Assembly: GCF_046299575.1 (NCBI RefSeq)
Contig: NZ_JBKBHX010000001.1
Coordinates: 248,001 to 312,000 of the forward strand
DNA length: 64,000 nt
Direction of reading: 5' to 3'
DNA from: Thermaurantimonas sp046299575
GTDB lineage: Bacteria; Bacteroidota; Bacteroidia; Flavobacteriales; Schleiferiaceae
This document shows, piece by piece, positions 36,293 through 45,932 of the stretch. The notes under the pieces were generated by a model. The model did not search any database. It was not told the DNA's origin and saw only the letters and a program-made list of their open reading frames with translations. Each line of letters starts with the position of its first letter. Positions within the stretch are counted from its first letter, which is position 1. Position numbers and translations under genes: made by a program.

Positions 36293-37984
36293 TCACTCCG
36301 ATGTTTTACGGTCAGAGTTTCGTGCAGCTGAGGAATATGCTTTTAAAAGATTGGCAAGTAGAAGACACACCGCTGCGAGCAGATTATACCACAAATACTC
36401 AATCTGTAGCCAGGGCAAATGGTTTTTTGTAAAATGAATAGCTAATATGCCACTCTGAGTGACGATGGCTGAACCAAGCAAAAAGCCGGAGTTCGTGTTT
36501 CTAATAAAAAATGCGACGAGAAATATGCCCAGAATGGTACCATAAAACAAGGAACCTATTATATTGACCATTTCGATCAGATTGTCAAACAATGAGGCAG
36601 CAATTGAGAAGCCAATGGCCAGCAGACCCCAGAGCAGTGTGACCAATCGGGTGAGCGGCAGATTCCAGCGGCTGTCATGCCGCACCCATCCCAGGCGGCC
36701 TAAATAGTCTACCATAGTTGTAGTGGCCAGCGCATTGAGCTCGCCGGCTGTACTGCTCATTGCGGCTGACAGCACCATTACAATTACAAGGCCAATGAGG
36801 CCATGAGGTAGATGGTACACCACGAAGTGCAAGAAAATAAAATTTGTATCTTTCGGTGGTTCTTTGCCTGTACTCCATGTATAGGCCTGAAGGTACTGCT
36901 GACGGATCGAATGAAGTTCGCCAGCCAATAGGCTGACTTCGCCGGGAGATGTTTTAGAAGATTTTCTGCTGAGCAGTGACTTCAGAGAAGATTGGCAAGC
37001 ATCAAATTCGCTGTGAAGCTGTTTAAATTTTGGATTACTGATCTGTGCAATTTCACTTCTCAAAGATGGATTAAAGACCAATGGCTGACCTTCAGAAAGA
37101 AAGTACATCCATACAACTACCCCTGTAAGTAGAATGAAAAGCTGCATTGGAATTTTTAGCAAGGCATTGAAATATAGTCCCCGGCGCGCTATCCGCACAT
37201 CAGTGCCTGCCAGATAGCGCTGCACCTGGCTTTGATCTGTGCCAAAGTAACTGAGCGATAGAAAAAATCCCCCCAACAGACCGCTCCATACAGTATAACG
37301 GGTGCTGAGATCGAAGTGCCAGTCGAGCACATCGAGCCGACCTGTCAGGCGGGCAGCCATCCAGAGTGTACCGATATCAGCTTGCTGTGCTATGCGGTAA
37401 ATGAGTATGCCGAAAACAATGAAAAGTGACAAAAATATCACCCCCATCTGCCAACGGTGGGTTACCGATACAGCCCTTGTTCCTCCCGAAACAGTGTAGG
37501 CGATCACCACCAGTCCGATTACGATGCAGGTAAAGGTCAAATCCCAGCCAAAGAGCACGCAGAGTACAATGGCAGGAGCATAGATGGTGATGCCAGCTGC
37601 CATGCCCCTCTGCAGTAAAAACAAAAAGGCTGTGAAAAGGCGCACCCTGAGATCAAAGATCCGCTCCAGGTATTCATAGGCAGTGATTACCCGACTTCTG
37701 TAATATTCATCAATGAAAAATCTGCTGATGAACCAGACAGCCAAAGGAAGCCCGAAATAAAACTGCGCGAATTTCAATCCGCTTTCATATCCGAGGCCAG
37801 GTGCCGAGAGAAAGGTAATGGCACTGGCCTGGGTGGCCATCACCGAAAGTCCGACACTCCACCAGCGATTGTCGCCACCTTTGAGAAATTCAGTTGCAGA
37901 ACCTACCCTACGCGTATGCCAAATGCCATAACCAGCGATGAATCCAATGCTTGCGATGACTACGAGCCAGTCAATCCAGTTCAT
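36293..37984 (-). CDS. Sodium:solute symporter (SSS family)
   Basis: A 563-residue protein with about thirteen membrane helices. The first helices read WLVVIASIGFIAGYGIW, and WWSVGLSVMATQASAITFLS carries the conserved region forming part of the Na+ site; GTDQSQVQRYLAG follows near 265. Members take up sugars, amino acids, nucleosides or carboxylates with Na+. A soluble insertion between residues 320 and 375 is somewhat longer than usual. Substrate cannot be read from the sequence. Convergent with accA, 8 bp apart. The 242 bp upstream hold no gene. Confidence 0.9.
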   Translation of the reverse strand: MNWIDWLVVIASIGFIAGYGIWHTRRVGSATEFLKGGDNRWWSVGLSVMATQASAITFLSAPGLGYESGLKFAQFYFGLPLAVWFISRFFIDEYYRSRVITAYEYLERIFDLRVRLFTAFLFLLQRGMAAGITIYAPAIVLCVLFGWDLTFTCIVIGLVVIAYTVSGGTRAVSVTHRWQMGVIFLSLFIVFGILIYRIAQQADIGTLWMAARLTGRLDVLDWHFDLSTRYTVWSGLLGGFFLSLSYFGTDQSQVQRYLAGTDVRIARRGLYFNALLKIPMQLFILLTGVVVWMYFLSEGQPLVFNPSLRSEIAQISNPKFKQLHSEFDACQSSLKSLLSRKSSKTSPGEVSLLAGELHSIRQQYLQAYTWSTGKEPPKDTNFIFLHFVVYHLPHGLIGLVIVMVLSAAMSSTAGELNALATTTMVDYLGRLGWVRHDSRWNLPLTRLVTLLWGLLAIGFSIAASLFDNLIEMVNIIGSLFYGTILGIFLVAFFIRNTNSGFLLGSAIVTQSGILAIHFTKNHLPWLQIEYLWYNLLAAVCLLLANLLKAYSSAARNSDRKTSE

Positions 37985-38226
37985 TAAATTGAACGAGAGA
38001 AATTTCTACAAAAGTTAAGTGTACAAACATAAGGGAATTTTGAAGGGGAGTTAGGATTTTTCTTTATTTCTACTTACCCAAAGACTCTATTTGTTTCCTT
38101 ACTATCCTTTATCTCCTCGTTTAAATCCGCTAATCGAATTAAAGGTAGGGCAAGTTTTGATCGCTGAAATCGCATTTAGAAGCAGAAAAAGTTTTAATTT
38201 TTGTTAAAGTTCAAAAACCTTTAACC

Positions 38227-39198
38227 CTAAATCCACTCCACAATCTCCGGTGCGAAATAGCTGGCGATCAGGTCAGCACCGGCGCGCTTGATGGCAAGGG
38301 TAGCTTCGAGCACGGCAGAGCGGTAGTCGAGCCAGCCATTGGCTGCAGCGGCTTTGATCATGCTGTATTCACCACTTACATGGTAGGCGGCTACGGGCAC
38401 AGACACAGAGTCTTTTACCTCGCGGATGATGTCAAGGTAGTGAATCGCGGGCTTTACCATCACGATGTCAGCACCCTCGGCTATGTCGTCCATCACTTCG
38501 CGCAGGGCTTCAATGCGGTTGGCCGGATTCATCTGGTAGGTCTTTTTGTCGCCAAAGCCGGGAGCACTGTCCAGAGCATCGCGGAAGGGGCCGTAGAAGC
38601 AGGATGCATATTTGGCTGAATAGGCCAGTATGCCGGTGTGGGTATGGCCGGCCCGTTCCAGCTCCTCGCGTATGGCACCGATGCGACCGTCCATCATATC
38701 GCTGGGCGCCACAAAGTCAGCCCCAGCTTCCGCATGTGAAACGGCCATTTGTGCCAACACTTCCACAGTGGCGTCGTTTACAATCTCGCCATGTTGCACG
38801 ATTCCGTCATGCCCGTAGCTGCTGTAGGGATCCAGGGCTACATCGGTCATTACGACCAGCTCCGGTACGGCACTTTTAATGGCTCTGATGCTGCGCTGCA
38901 TCAGTCCGTCAGGATTAAGTGCTTCGCGACCGGTATTGTCCTTGAGCTCGTCCGGACATTTGATGAAAAGCAATACAGAGCGCAGACCCATACGGTAGTA
39001 TTCTTTCGCTTTTTCTACAGCCAGATCGAGGGTGAACCGGTAGTATCCGGGCATAGATGAAATTTCTTCCCTTGCATTATCACCTTCGATGATAAACATG
39101 GGCACGATGAAGTCTGATGGTCTCAGCACAGTTTCCTCCATCATGCTGCGGATGGCAGCACTACGGCGAAGGGTGCGGTTTCGGCGTTGTAAAAACAT
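38227..39198 (-). CDS. hemB: Porphobilinogen synthase (delta-aminolevulinic acid dehydratase)
   Basis: A 323-residue enzyme that condenses two 5-aminolevulinates to porphobilinogen in haem biosynthesis. Signatures: RRSAAIRSMMEET, FIVPMFIIEG, VVMTDVALDPYSSYGHDG, the Schiff-base lysine in LAYSAKYASCFYGPFRDA and the second lysine in ADIVMVKPAIHYLD. The ATG at 39198 (MFLQRRNRTLR) matches family length; 62 further upstream codons overlap the glycosyltransferase gene and are rejected. No cysteine-rich zinc motif follows VMTDVALDPYSSYGHDG, so it is likely the Mg-dependent type. Third gene of a tight run with a glycosyltransferase and an M49 peptidase. Confidence 0.96.
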   Translation of the reverse strand: MFLQRRNRTLRRSAAIRSMMEETVLRPSDFIVPMFIIEGDNAREEISSMPGYYRFTLDLAVEKAKEYYRMGLRSVLLFIKCPDELKDNTGREALNPDGLMQRSIRAIKSAVPELVVMTDVALDPYSSYGHDGIVQHGEIVNDATVEVLAQMAVSHAEAGADFVAPSDMMDGRIGAIREELERAGHTHTGILAYSAKYASCFYGPFRDALDSAPGFGDKKTYQMNPANRIEALREVMDDIAEGADIVMVKPAIHYLDIIREVKDSVSVPVAAYHVSGEYSMIKAAAANGWLDYRSAVLEATLAIKRAGADLIASYFAPEIVEWI

Positions 39199-39202
39199 GT
39201 AT

Positions 39203-40306
39203 TTAGCGTTTTTTCCAGGTGACAAAATTCTTACCCTTTGGATTACAACCGTGTTTACATTTTCCAAATAATCCCTCATACCTCCTGAACACCTCCTCCC
39301 ATCTGTGCTCCAGGCGAAGATGTGGCTCATTGCCCTGGATTGGTTCCTGCTGAAGAAGGGCTGCCAGTGTATGGACGTCTTCAAACGACTTTAAATCATA
39401 GCATTCAGCCAGATATAAATTATACACATTGGCATGTACCAATACGCGCCTGTGGTGTGTGAGCACTTGGATCAGTGAAGGATTGGTGCCACCGGCCTTA
39501 TGTCCGTGCAGATAGTAGCGGCAGTGCCGGCGCAGCCACAGGGCCTTTGCCTTGTCAAAGACTCCCCCCAGAAAGACAATTCCTTCGTATTGTCCGTACT
39601 TCCTGACCAATCTTCGGGCATATCCTGTGGTCAAGCTGCCGGCTATGGCCAAAGAGTGGGTCATCCGGGCAGCAAGCCATCCTTCAATGAGCATTTCGAC
39701 CTGATTTTCAGGCTCCATACGGGCCATGATCAGGTCAAAGTGCTCATCTTCAAGACCCTCCACCGGTTTTTCAGCGGTTGATTCGTCCTCACCATAAGCG
39801 ATGTAGGTCACCGTCTTCATAGGATACTTCCTGCAGAGATAATCCCTCACCACGGGATGATCAGCGATCAGCACATCCGCATGCCGAACAGCCATCTGTT
39901 CGCTCCAGCGCAAAAAGGCTTTTGCGATTTTATTGTATTTGTCGCGCTGCCATTCCATTCCGTCCATGTGCTGCAGTATGAGGGCTGACTTTGGCAGCAG
40001 AAATGACCATATGGCCGAACTCGTATAGCCCAGCAGCAAGACTACATCAGCCTTCCATCGGCGCACGCGCAGTATCGAAAACAGATCATACACAAACTGA
40101 CCCGCAGCACCGATAGGTGGGTCATAGGATCGGATTAACCGGACTTTTCCTAACGATGCCTCGCGATATGGATGCTGTGACGACTGGCACACTGCCACCT
40201 GATGGCCGGCATCTGCCAGATGTGGGGCCAGTTTCTCGGCTAGCCATTCAAAGCCGCCGTAGGCATTCGGTATGCCTCTGCTGCCCACTATGGCGATGCG
40301 CGCCAT
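39203..40306 (-). CDS. Glycosyltransferase family 1-type protein with DUF1972 domain
   Basis: A 367-residue GT-B protein. The N-terminal domain begins IVGSRGIPNAYGGFEW, the DUF1972 signature found in rhamnosyl- and similar transferases of cell-surface polysaccharides. The C-terminal domain has YLHGHKAGGTNPSLIQVL, the donor-binding helix. It lies 3 bp after the M49 peptidase stop and 4 bp before hemB, so the three share a transcript despite unrelated functions. The protein lacks membrane segments and should act at the cytoplasmic face. Confidence 0.88.
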   Translation of the reverse strand: MARIAIVGSRGIPNAYGGFEWLAEKLAPHLADAGHQVAVCQSSQHPYREASLGKVRLIRSYDPPIGAAGQFVYDLFSILRVRRWKADVVLLLGYTSSAIWSFLLPKSALILQHMDGMEWQRDKYNKIAKAFLRWSEQMAVRHADVLIADHPVVRDYLCRKYPMKTVTYIAYGEDESTAEKPVEGLEDEHFDLIMARMEPENQVEMLIEGWLAARMTHSLAIAGSLTTGYARRLVRKYGQYEGIVFLGGVFDKAKALWLRRHCRYYLHGHKAGGTNPSLIQVLTHHRRVLVHANVYNLYLAECYDLKSFEDVHTLAALLQQEPIQGNEPHLRLEHRWEEVFRRYEGLFGKCKHGCNPKGKNFVTWKKR

Positions 40307-40309
40307 ATC

Positions 40310-42334
40310 TTAGTTAATCAATGGCAGGAAGCTGTACCGACGGCCGTAGTCGAGCATCTGCTGCTTAAAGGATGTCGGATACTCCACACGTATATCGATG
40401 ATCTGACCGTCTTTTTCCACCGGTACCAGCTCGGGATTTACAAAACCTGCATATGGCGGAATCTTCAGGGCCTCAGTACGACGAAGCACCTCTGCGTGAA
40501 GGTCGGCATCTACCTTCACCCCATAGCCCTCCACCAGCCTGCGTGCAGCCTCATAGTCAGCTTCGCTCTTGATGCGCTGCACTTCGCGCAGCAGCTCTCC
40601 GAAGAGTGCACGGAGCTTGTCGTAGTCATTTATGATGTAGTACGTCTTGCCATTCACCACTTTTCTCTCGATCACATTGTCAGGCTTTCCCTTTTCATAT
40701 ACCCACTTTGCCACCAGCTGGCGGTTGCGCATGTGGTCTTCTTCGAGTTGTTCACCCGGTTTGAGCCGTCGCAATTGCAGCATCAGGCCATTGCGGATGT
40801 AGCTGTCGTATTCGGCTTTGCCCACTTCCTCGCTTTCCACCAGGCCTAGCTCCCGCAGATATGGATCAGTGATGAAGTACAGCGCTACCAGGTCGGCACG
40901 GGCCTCTTCAATGGTTGAGTAGTACTTCGACAGGCGCTCTTTGGCGTTGGTCACACCCTCTTTAGGTTTTCCTGAGGCATGCCCGATCACCTCATGCAGT
41001 GCAGTATGTAGTTTGGAGGCGACTCCCCCATACTTCAGGGCACGCTCCAGTTCGGCTGTCGTAAAACAGAATTCCTCCAATATAGGTCGCGCACCGGCCT
41101 TGTCGTAGGCATCTTCGATATTGCCTAAGCTTACCGATTTTGAGCCGTAGCGCACCCTGATCCAGTCAGCATTTGGCAGATTCACGCCAATGGGCGTCGC
41201 TGGCGAAGCATCACCGGCTTCACCGGCTACATTCACCACGCGGTACGATATGCCTACCACATTCTCCTTTTTGTATTCGGGCTGAATGGGCGACTGCCTT
41301 TCAAACCATCCGGCATGCTCTGCCAGCACTCGCATTCGACGGCTCGCCTCAAAATCATCGATCTGCACAATGGTTTCGTAGTTGGCCTTATATCCGATCG
41401 GATCGTTATACACCTCGATGAAGGAGTTGATGTAATCAATCACCCCTTCAGTAGCTTGCACCCAGGCAATGTTGTAGGCATCCCAAGTGCGCAGATCGCC
41501 GGTTCGGTAGTATTCGATGAGAAGCTTCAGGGCATCGGCTTGTTTCTGATTTTCGGCCACTTCCACAGCTTTTTCCAGCCAGTACACGATGCGCTCTATC
41601 GCAGGGCCGTACATGCCTCCGACTTTCCAGACCTTCTCTGCCAGTCTGCCGTCGGGCAGGCGCACCAGTTTGCTGTTCAGCCCGTAGGAGATCGGCGTTG
41701 AGTCGCCCGGCTTTCGCATGGCGTTGTAAAAGGCCTCTGCCTCAGCCGTCGTAATGCCTGGATCATAAAAATTGACCGCACTCTCCAGCACAGGGTCGCT
41801 GCCCTCGTCGCGCACTACCTTGCGGGCCTCGATCGCCGGATTAAACATAAACTCTATTACCTCCGCCGGCAGCGACTGTCCGGTCTTTTTCAGCAATCCT
41901 TCTAAGTACTCCCGGCTGAATCCCGGCTCAAATTTCTGATGCGAATAGTGGTGGTGTACCCCATTGGCAAACCAGAAGCGCTTCACGTATTCCTCGAAAG
42001 CATCCCACTCCAGACCTGTCTCACGCCCATCAAGCTCCGTCATAATCTTGTCAAAGCAGTGGCGCAGCGTCAGGTTGTAGCGGTGATTCTGGTCGTAGAT
42101 AATGTCGCGCCCCGATAGGCCCGCCTGCACCAGGTAGTATACCAGCAGTTTCTGCTTTAAGCTAAGGCTATCAAAATCAGGAATCTGATAGCGCAATATC
42201 CGTATGTCGGCAAAGCGCTCCAGCTCCCACTGAAAATCGTCGTTCATACTCTCAGAGGTATTGGTATCCGTTTTACATTGCATCAGCTGTGCACTCAGAG
42301 TCACAGCCATCCCCAAGTGCAAAAATCGCTTCAT
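40310..42334 (-). CDS. Dipeptidyl-peptidase III (M49 family zinc peptidase)
   Basis: About 674 residues from ATG 42334. The zinc motif HEVIGHASG is the HExxGH variant of bacterial M49 enzymes, and the third ligand is in EEARADLVALYF about 50 residues later. The N-terminus (MKRFLHLGMAVTLSAQLMQC) looks like a signal peptide, perhaps of a lipoprotein, although Gln before the Cys is unusual. DPP III removes dipeptides from short peptides. The open frame continues upstream through the GC-rich repeat to 42562, but that sequence is composed of hairpins, not protein. First gene of a run with a glycosyltransferase and hemB. Confidence 0.92.
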   Translation of the reverse strand: MKRFLHLGMAVTLSAQLMQCKTDTNTSESMNDDFQWELERFADIRILRYQIPDFDSLSLKQKLLVYYLVQAGLSGRDIIYDQNHRYNLTLRHCFDKIMTELDGRETGLEWDAFEEYVKRFWFANGVHHHYSHQKFEPGFSREYLEGLLKKTGQSLPAEVIEFMFNPAIEARKVVRDEGSDPVLESAVNFYDPGITTAEAEAFYNAMRKPGDSTPISYGLNSKLVRLPDGRLAEKVWKVGGMYGPAIERIVYWLEKAVEVAENQKQADALKLLIEYYRTGDLRTWDAYNIAWVQATEGVIDYINSFIEVYNDPIGYKANYETIVQIDDFEASRRMRVLAEHAGWFERQSPIQPEYKKENVVGISYRVVNVAGEAGDASPATPIGVNLPNADWIRVRYGSKSVSLGNIEDAYDKAGARPILEEFCFTTAELERALKYGGVASKLHTALHEVIGHASGKPKEGVTNAKERLSKYYSTIEEARADLVALYFITDPYLRELGLVESEEVGKAEYDSYIRNGLMLQLRRLKPGEQLEEDHMRNRQLVAKWVYEKGKPDNVIERKVVNGKTYYIINDYDKLRALFGELLREVQRIKSEADYEAARRLVEGYGVKVDADLHAEVLRRTEALKIPPYAGFVNPELVPVEKDGQIIDIRVEYPTSFKQQMLDYGRRYSFLPLIN

Positions 42335-42424
42335 ATCCCAATGGTTTGGAATGCGAATGTAACCCTCTTCGCTAAGTTGCATTCTAAAAATCAGTGTTAA
42401 TGTAGTTTTGATTTTTTCATTTTT

Positions 42425-42588
42425 GGGCGTGCCCCCTGACAAGGTGCTTGCAGCGCCTTCGTCAGGGGTCGGTCCCCTCTGGGGTACGCTTCGCTTCCGT
42501 GCTTCGGCAGCGAAGAGCGCTGCCTTCGCACCGCGCTTTCGCGCGCCCGCCGGGCACCTCACGCGGGCGCAGCCTACCGGCTGCTATT
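42425..42588. repeat. GC-rich element made of five consecutive hairpins
   Basis: In 150 bases I find: CCCCTGAC/GTCAGGGG (42433-42440, 42461-42468, with an inner AAGGTGC/GCGCCTT stem), CCCC-TCT-GGGG (42474-42484), GGCAGCG/CGCTGCC (42506-42512, 42518-42524), GCGCCCGC/GCGGGCGC (42543-42550, 42563-42570) and AGCC/GGCT (42571-42582). The composition differs sharply from its AT-rich flanks. It begins about 90 bp upstream of the M49 gene and would be in that gene's leader if transcribed. It looks like a dispersed Bacteroidota intergenic repeat. Confidence 0.7.
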
Positions 42589-42937
42589 AAAAACTCTTAC
42601 ATTAACAAAAACTAAATCCATTTTTATGAAACACAAATCAAATGGACAATACCGATGATTTTTCCAGGATTTGCCTGCTTCGGAACACATCTACGCCCTC
42701 TTTGAATCTACAGGCTGCGGAGTGCGAGGCAAGCGCGTGAGTTAAGGATATTTTTTTCAAACCTGCTGTACTCACTATTTTTTTTTTTTTTTAAATCGTC
42801 AAACACACCCCAAAAAATCCAAAAATCCCATTAAAAAATCCTGTTTGCCCGGGTTACTTTTAACAAAATCCTCCACCGCACAGTTATGCATTTACATCAG
42901 TAATATTGCAACCAGTACATTGAGTGATTCTGTGCAT
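42589..42937. other. Intergenic region before the polyprenyl synthase
   Basis: AT-rich, with a T13-14 tract near 42780 and no gene I can support. A reading frame continues upstream of the polyprenyl synthase start to 42845 but has no family similarity. Confidence 0.55.
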
Positions 42938-43915
42938 GTGAAAATAGCTCTCGACGACATCAAAAGACCTGTGGCCAAAGAGTTAGAACTATTTGAAGAA
43001 AAGTTTCGACAGGCCATGAAGTCAAAAGTGCCCTTGCTCGACAGAATCACCTATTACATCATTCGTCGCAAAGGCAAACAACTCCGACCGATTCTCGTTT
43101 TCCTGAGCTCAGAGTACTTCGGAGGCATCACCGAGCAAACTTATCGGGGTGCTGCCTTAATCGAATTAATGCATACCGCCACACTTGTTCACGACGATGT
43201 AGTGGACGATGCCTACTACCGTCGCGGCTTTTTTTCCATCAATGCTCTTTGGAAAAACAAAATTGCCGTACTCATAGGCGACTATTTGCTCTCTAAAGTT
43301 TTGCTTCTCGCTGTAGAGCATGGCGATTTTGAAATGCTTCGCCTGGTTTCCACAGCCGTAAGAGAAATGAGCGAAGGAGAACTCCTTCAGATCGAAAAAG
43401 CCCGACGACTCGACATAGACGAATCGGTGTACTTTCAAATCATCCGACAAAAAACAGCCTCACTAATAGCTGCCTGCTGCGCCATAGGCGCTTATGCCGG
43501 CGGTGCCGACAGCGCTCAAATTGAGAAATTCACCCGCTATGGTGAATACCTCGGTATAGCTTTTCAGATAAAAGACGACCTCTTTGACCTCGACCCCGAA
43601 AGCAACAGCGGCAAGCCTTCAGGCATCGATATAAAAGAGCGCAAAATGACTCTACCGCTCATCTATGCTCTTAAAAACGCCGGTTGGCTCGAAAAACGCG
43701 AAATCACCTACCTCGTTAAAAATAAAAACAACGACCCTAAAGCCGTAAAAAAAGTCATAGAATTCATTCTTAGCAGCGGAGGTGTCGAATACTCAAAACA
43801 AAAGATGAACGAATACCACAACAAGGCCTTGCAAGTACTCGAAGAAGTAAAAACGGCACACTCCGACCAATTTCTTCGCAACCTCGCTTTGTACGTACTC
43901 CAACGCTCACATTAA
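42938..43915 (+). CDS. Polyprenyl synthetase (octaprenyl/heptaprenyl diphosphate synthase type)
   Basis: About 325 residues from GTG 42938 (VKIALDDIKRPVAKELE), which aligns with usual family starts; GTG 42932 is equally usable. First aspartate-rich motif LVHDDVVDDA, second motif FQIKDDLFDLD, and the RRKGKQLRPILV segment that binds the allylic diphosphate. Makes the long side chain of menaquinone or a related isoprenoid by condensing IPP units; chain length cannot be read here. Followed after 10 bp by riboflavin synthase, likely the same transcript. Confidence 0.92.
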   Translation: MKIALDDIKRPVAKELELFEEKFRQAMKSKVPLLDRITYYIIRRKGKQLRPILVFLSSEYFGGITEQTYRGAALIELMHTATLVHDDVVDDAYYRRGFFSINALWKNKIAVLIGDYLLSKVLLLAVEHGDFEMLRLVSTAVREMSEGELLQIEKARRLDIDESVYFQIIRQKTASLIAACCAIGAYAGGADSAQIEKFTRYGEYLGIAFQIKDDLFDLDPESNSGKPSGIDIKERKMTLPLIYALKNAGWLEKREITYLVKNKNNDPKAVKKVIEFILSSGGVEYSKQKMNEYHNKALQVLEEVKTAHSDQFLRNLALYVLQRSH

Positions 43916-43925
43916 AGAAATAAAA

Positions 43926-44525
43926 ATGTTTACCGGAATCGTTGAAACGCTCGGTACCATTACACACATTGAGCATCAAGGTACCAACATACACTTCACC
44001 GTGCAGTCTGACATCAGTTCAGTCCTAAAAATAGATCAAAGCGTAGCCCACGACGGCGTATGCCTCACTGTTACGGAATTACCTGAACCCGGTTTTCACA
44101 AAGTCACTGCTATCGACGAAACACTGCGCAAAACCGCATTAAAAAACTGGAAAATAGGCACCAAAGTCAATCTGGAGAGAGCTATGGTAGCCGGTGCACG
44201 ACTCGACGGTCACCTGGTGCAAGGCCATGTGGATACTACTGCTACACTTGTACATGTTGAAGATGTTCAAGGCTCATGGAATATGCACTTTCGACATCCC
44301 ATAGCCCCCGAATTTATCACAGTACCTAAAGGCTCTATTTGCGTGAATGGCATTAGCCTCACTGTTGTAATTGCCCTTGACGATGGCTTCTCCGTATCCA
44401 TCATTCCCTATACCTGGCAACACACCAATTTGCAATTTCTCAGCCCCGGCGACCCCGTAAACGTGGAATTCGACATCCTAGGTAAGTATATCGCTAAGCT
44501 CTTTGAGCGCTATAAATCCATATAA
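43926..44525 (+). CDS. ribE: Riboflavin synthase, alpha subunit
   Basis: A 199-residue protein made of two homologous lumazine-binding domains: the first starts MFTGIVETLGTI and contains DGVCLTVTEL; the second starts near LVQGHVDTTATL and has NGISLTVVIAL. Each ends in a helix typical of the trimeric enzyme. Dismutates two 6,7-dimethyl-8-ribityllumazine to riboflavin. No FMN riboswitch is visible, as expected for an internal gene. Confidence 0.96.
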   Translation: MFTGIVETLGTITHIEHQGTNIHFTVQSDISSVLKIDQSVAHDGVCLTVTELPEPGFHKVTAIDETLRKTALKNWKIGTKVNLERAMVAGARLDGHLVQGHVDTTATLVHVEDVQGSWNMHFRHPIAPEFITVPKGSICVNGISLTVVIALDDGFSVSIIPYTWQHTNLQFLSPGDPVNVEFDILGKYIAKLFERYKSI

Positions 44526-44528
44526 TAA

Positions 44529-44557
44529 AAAAAACCGGCTGATTTGCCGGCTTTTTA
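44529..44557. terminator. Bidirectional terminator between ribE and accC
   Basis: CCGGC (44535-44539), loop, GCCGG (44546-44550), with A tract on one side and T run on the other. The accC stop codon (44557-44555) lies in the T run. Confidence 0.85.
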
Positions 44558-45892
44558 TTTGAGTTTAAAGTTTTCAAGAAACTTCGTCGTGTAATTTCCG
44601 CTTACATAGTCCGGATGCTCCATGAGTTGGCGGTGGAAGGGAATGGTCGTTTGGATACCCTCAATCACAAACTCATCTAAAGCGCGCTTCATTTTGTCGA
44701 TGGCTTCTTCACGTGTTTGAGCAGTAGTGATGAGCTTGGCAATCATACTGTCGTAGTGTGGGGGTATCACGTAGCCAGCATACACATGGGTATCGAGGCG
44801 TACGCCATGCCCACCCGGCGCATGAAAGGTAGTAATGCGTCCCGGACTGGGTCTGAAGTCGTTGTAGGGATCCTCGGCATTAATGCGGCATTCGATTGAG
44901 TGCAACTTCGGGTAATAGTTTTTGCCTGAAATAGGTATGCCGTAGGCTACTTTTATTTGTTCGCGTATCAGGTCGTAATCGATCACCTGTTCGGTGATGG
45001 GGTGCTCTACCTGAATGCGTGTGTTCATTTCCATGAAGTAGAAATTTCTGTGCTTATCGACCAGAAATTCTACTGTTCCGGCACCTTCGTATTTGATGTA
45101 TTCAGCAGCACGTACAGCGGCAGCACCCATAGCTTCACGCAGTTCGGGAGTCATAAAGGGCGAAGGAGTCTCTTCGGTGAGCTTCTGGTGACGTCGCTGA
45201 ATAGAGCAGTCGCGCTCTGAGAGGTGGCACGCTTTTCCAGTTGAGTCACCCACAATTTGAATTTCGATGTGGCGGGGCTCTTCGATAAGCTTTTCCATGT
45301 ACATCCCGTCGTTTCCAAAGGCGGCTAAGGCCTCTTGACGGGCTGTTTCCCAGGCTTTTTTGAGTTCCTCTTCACTGTACACGGCGCGCATGCCGCGGCC
45401 ACCACCGCCGGCAGTAGCCTTCATCATCACGGGGTAGCCAATTTCACGTGCCACAGCAATGGCGTGGTCGAGCGATTCGAGCAGCCCGTCGCTGCCCGGA
45501 ATGGTAGGCACACCTGCAGCCTTCATCGTGGCTTTAGCAGTTGCCTTATCGCCCATTTTTTCGATCATCTCAGGCGAGGCACCGATAAACTTGATGCCGT
45601 GCTCAGCACAGATTTTTGAAAACTTGGCATTTTCACTTAAAAAACCGTATCCCGGATGAATGGCGTCAGCGTTGGTAATCTCAGCCGCTGCGATGATTCT
45701 GGGAATATTAAGATATGATTCTTTACTGGGGGGAGGGCCGATACAGACAGCTTCATCAGCAAATCGCACGTGCAGACTGTCTTTATCGGCAGTTGAATAA
45801 ACAGCCACGGTCTTAATGCCCATCTCTTTGCACGTGCGGATGATGCGCATGGCAATCTCACCCCTGTTGGCAATAAGTATTTTTTTAAACAT
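44555..45892 (-). CDS. accC: Acetyl-CoA carboxylase biotin carboxylase subunit
   Basis: A 445-residue ATP-grasp enzyme that carboxylates the biotin on AccB. N-terminal KKILIANRGEIAMRIIRTC, the glycine-rich ATP loop TAGGGGRGMR, catalytic region FMEMNTRIQVEHPITE and RINAEDP. Last gene of the fabH-accB-accC operon, 40 bp after accB. Confidence 0.97.
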   Translation of the reverse strand: MFKKILIANRGEIAMRIIRTCKEMGIKTVAVYSTADKDSLHVRFADEAVCIGPPPSKESYLNIPRIIAAAEITNADAIHPGYGFLSENAKFSKICAEHGIKFIGASPEMIEKMGDKATAKATMKAAGVPTIPGSDGLLESLDHAIAVAREIGYPVMMKATAGGGGRGMRAVYSEEELKKAWETARQEALAAFGNDGMYMEKLIEEPRHIEIQIVGDSTGKACHLSERDCSIQRRHQKLTEETPSPFMTPELREAMGAAAVRAAEYIKYEGAGTVEFLVDKHRNFYFMEMNTRIQVEHPITEQVIDYDLIREQIKVAYGIPISGKNYYPKLHSIECRINAEDPYNDFRPSPGRITTFHAPGGHGVRLDTHVYAGYVIPPHYDSMIAKLITTAQTREEAIDKMKRALDEFVIEGIQTTIPFHRQLMEHPDYVSGNYTTKFLENFKLK

Positions 45893-45932
45893 ATAAAATG
45901 TTTGATTTCAATCGGTTAGACGAAAACACCCC

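Noticed and set aside
36284..36302. GGAG-TTTCA-CTCC hairpin between accA and the symporter as terminator
   Set aside because: Four- to five-base stem without a T run; too weak to claim.
39199..39384. 62-codon extension of HemB
   Set aside because: Lies inside the glycosyltransferase gene; family length fits ATG 39198.
42335..42562. N-terminal extension of the M49 peptidase
   Set aside because: Made from the hairpin element and would bury the signal peptide that begins at ATG 42334.
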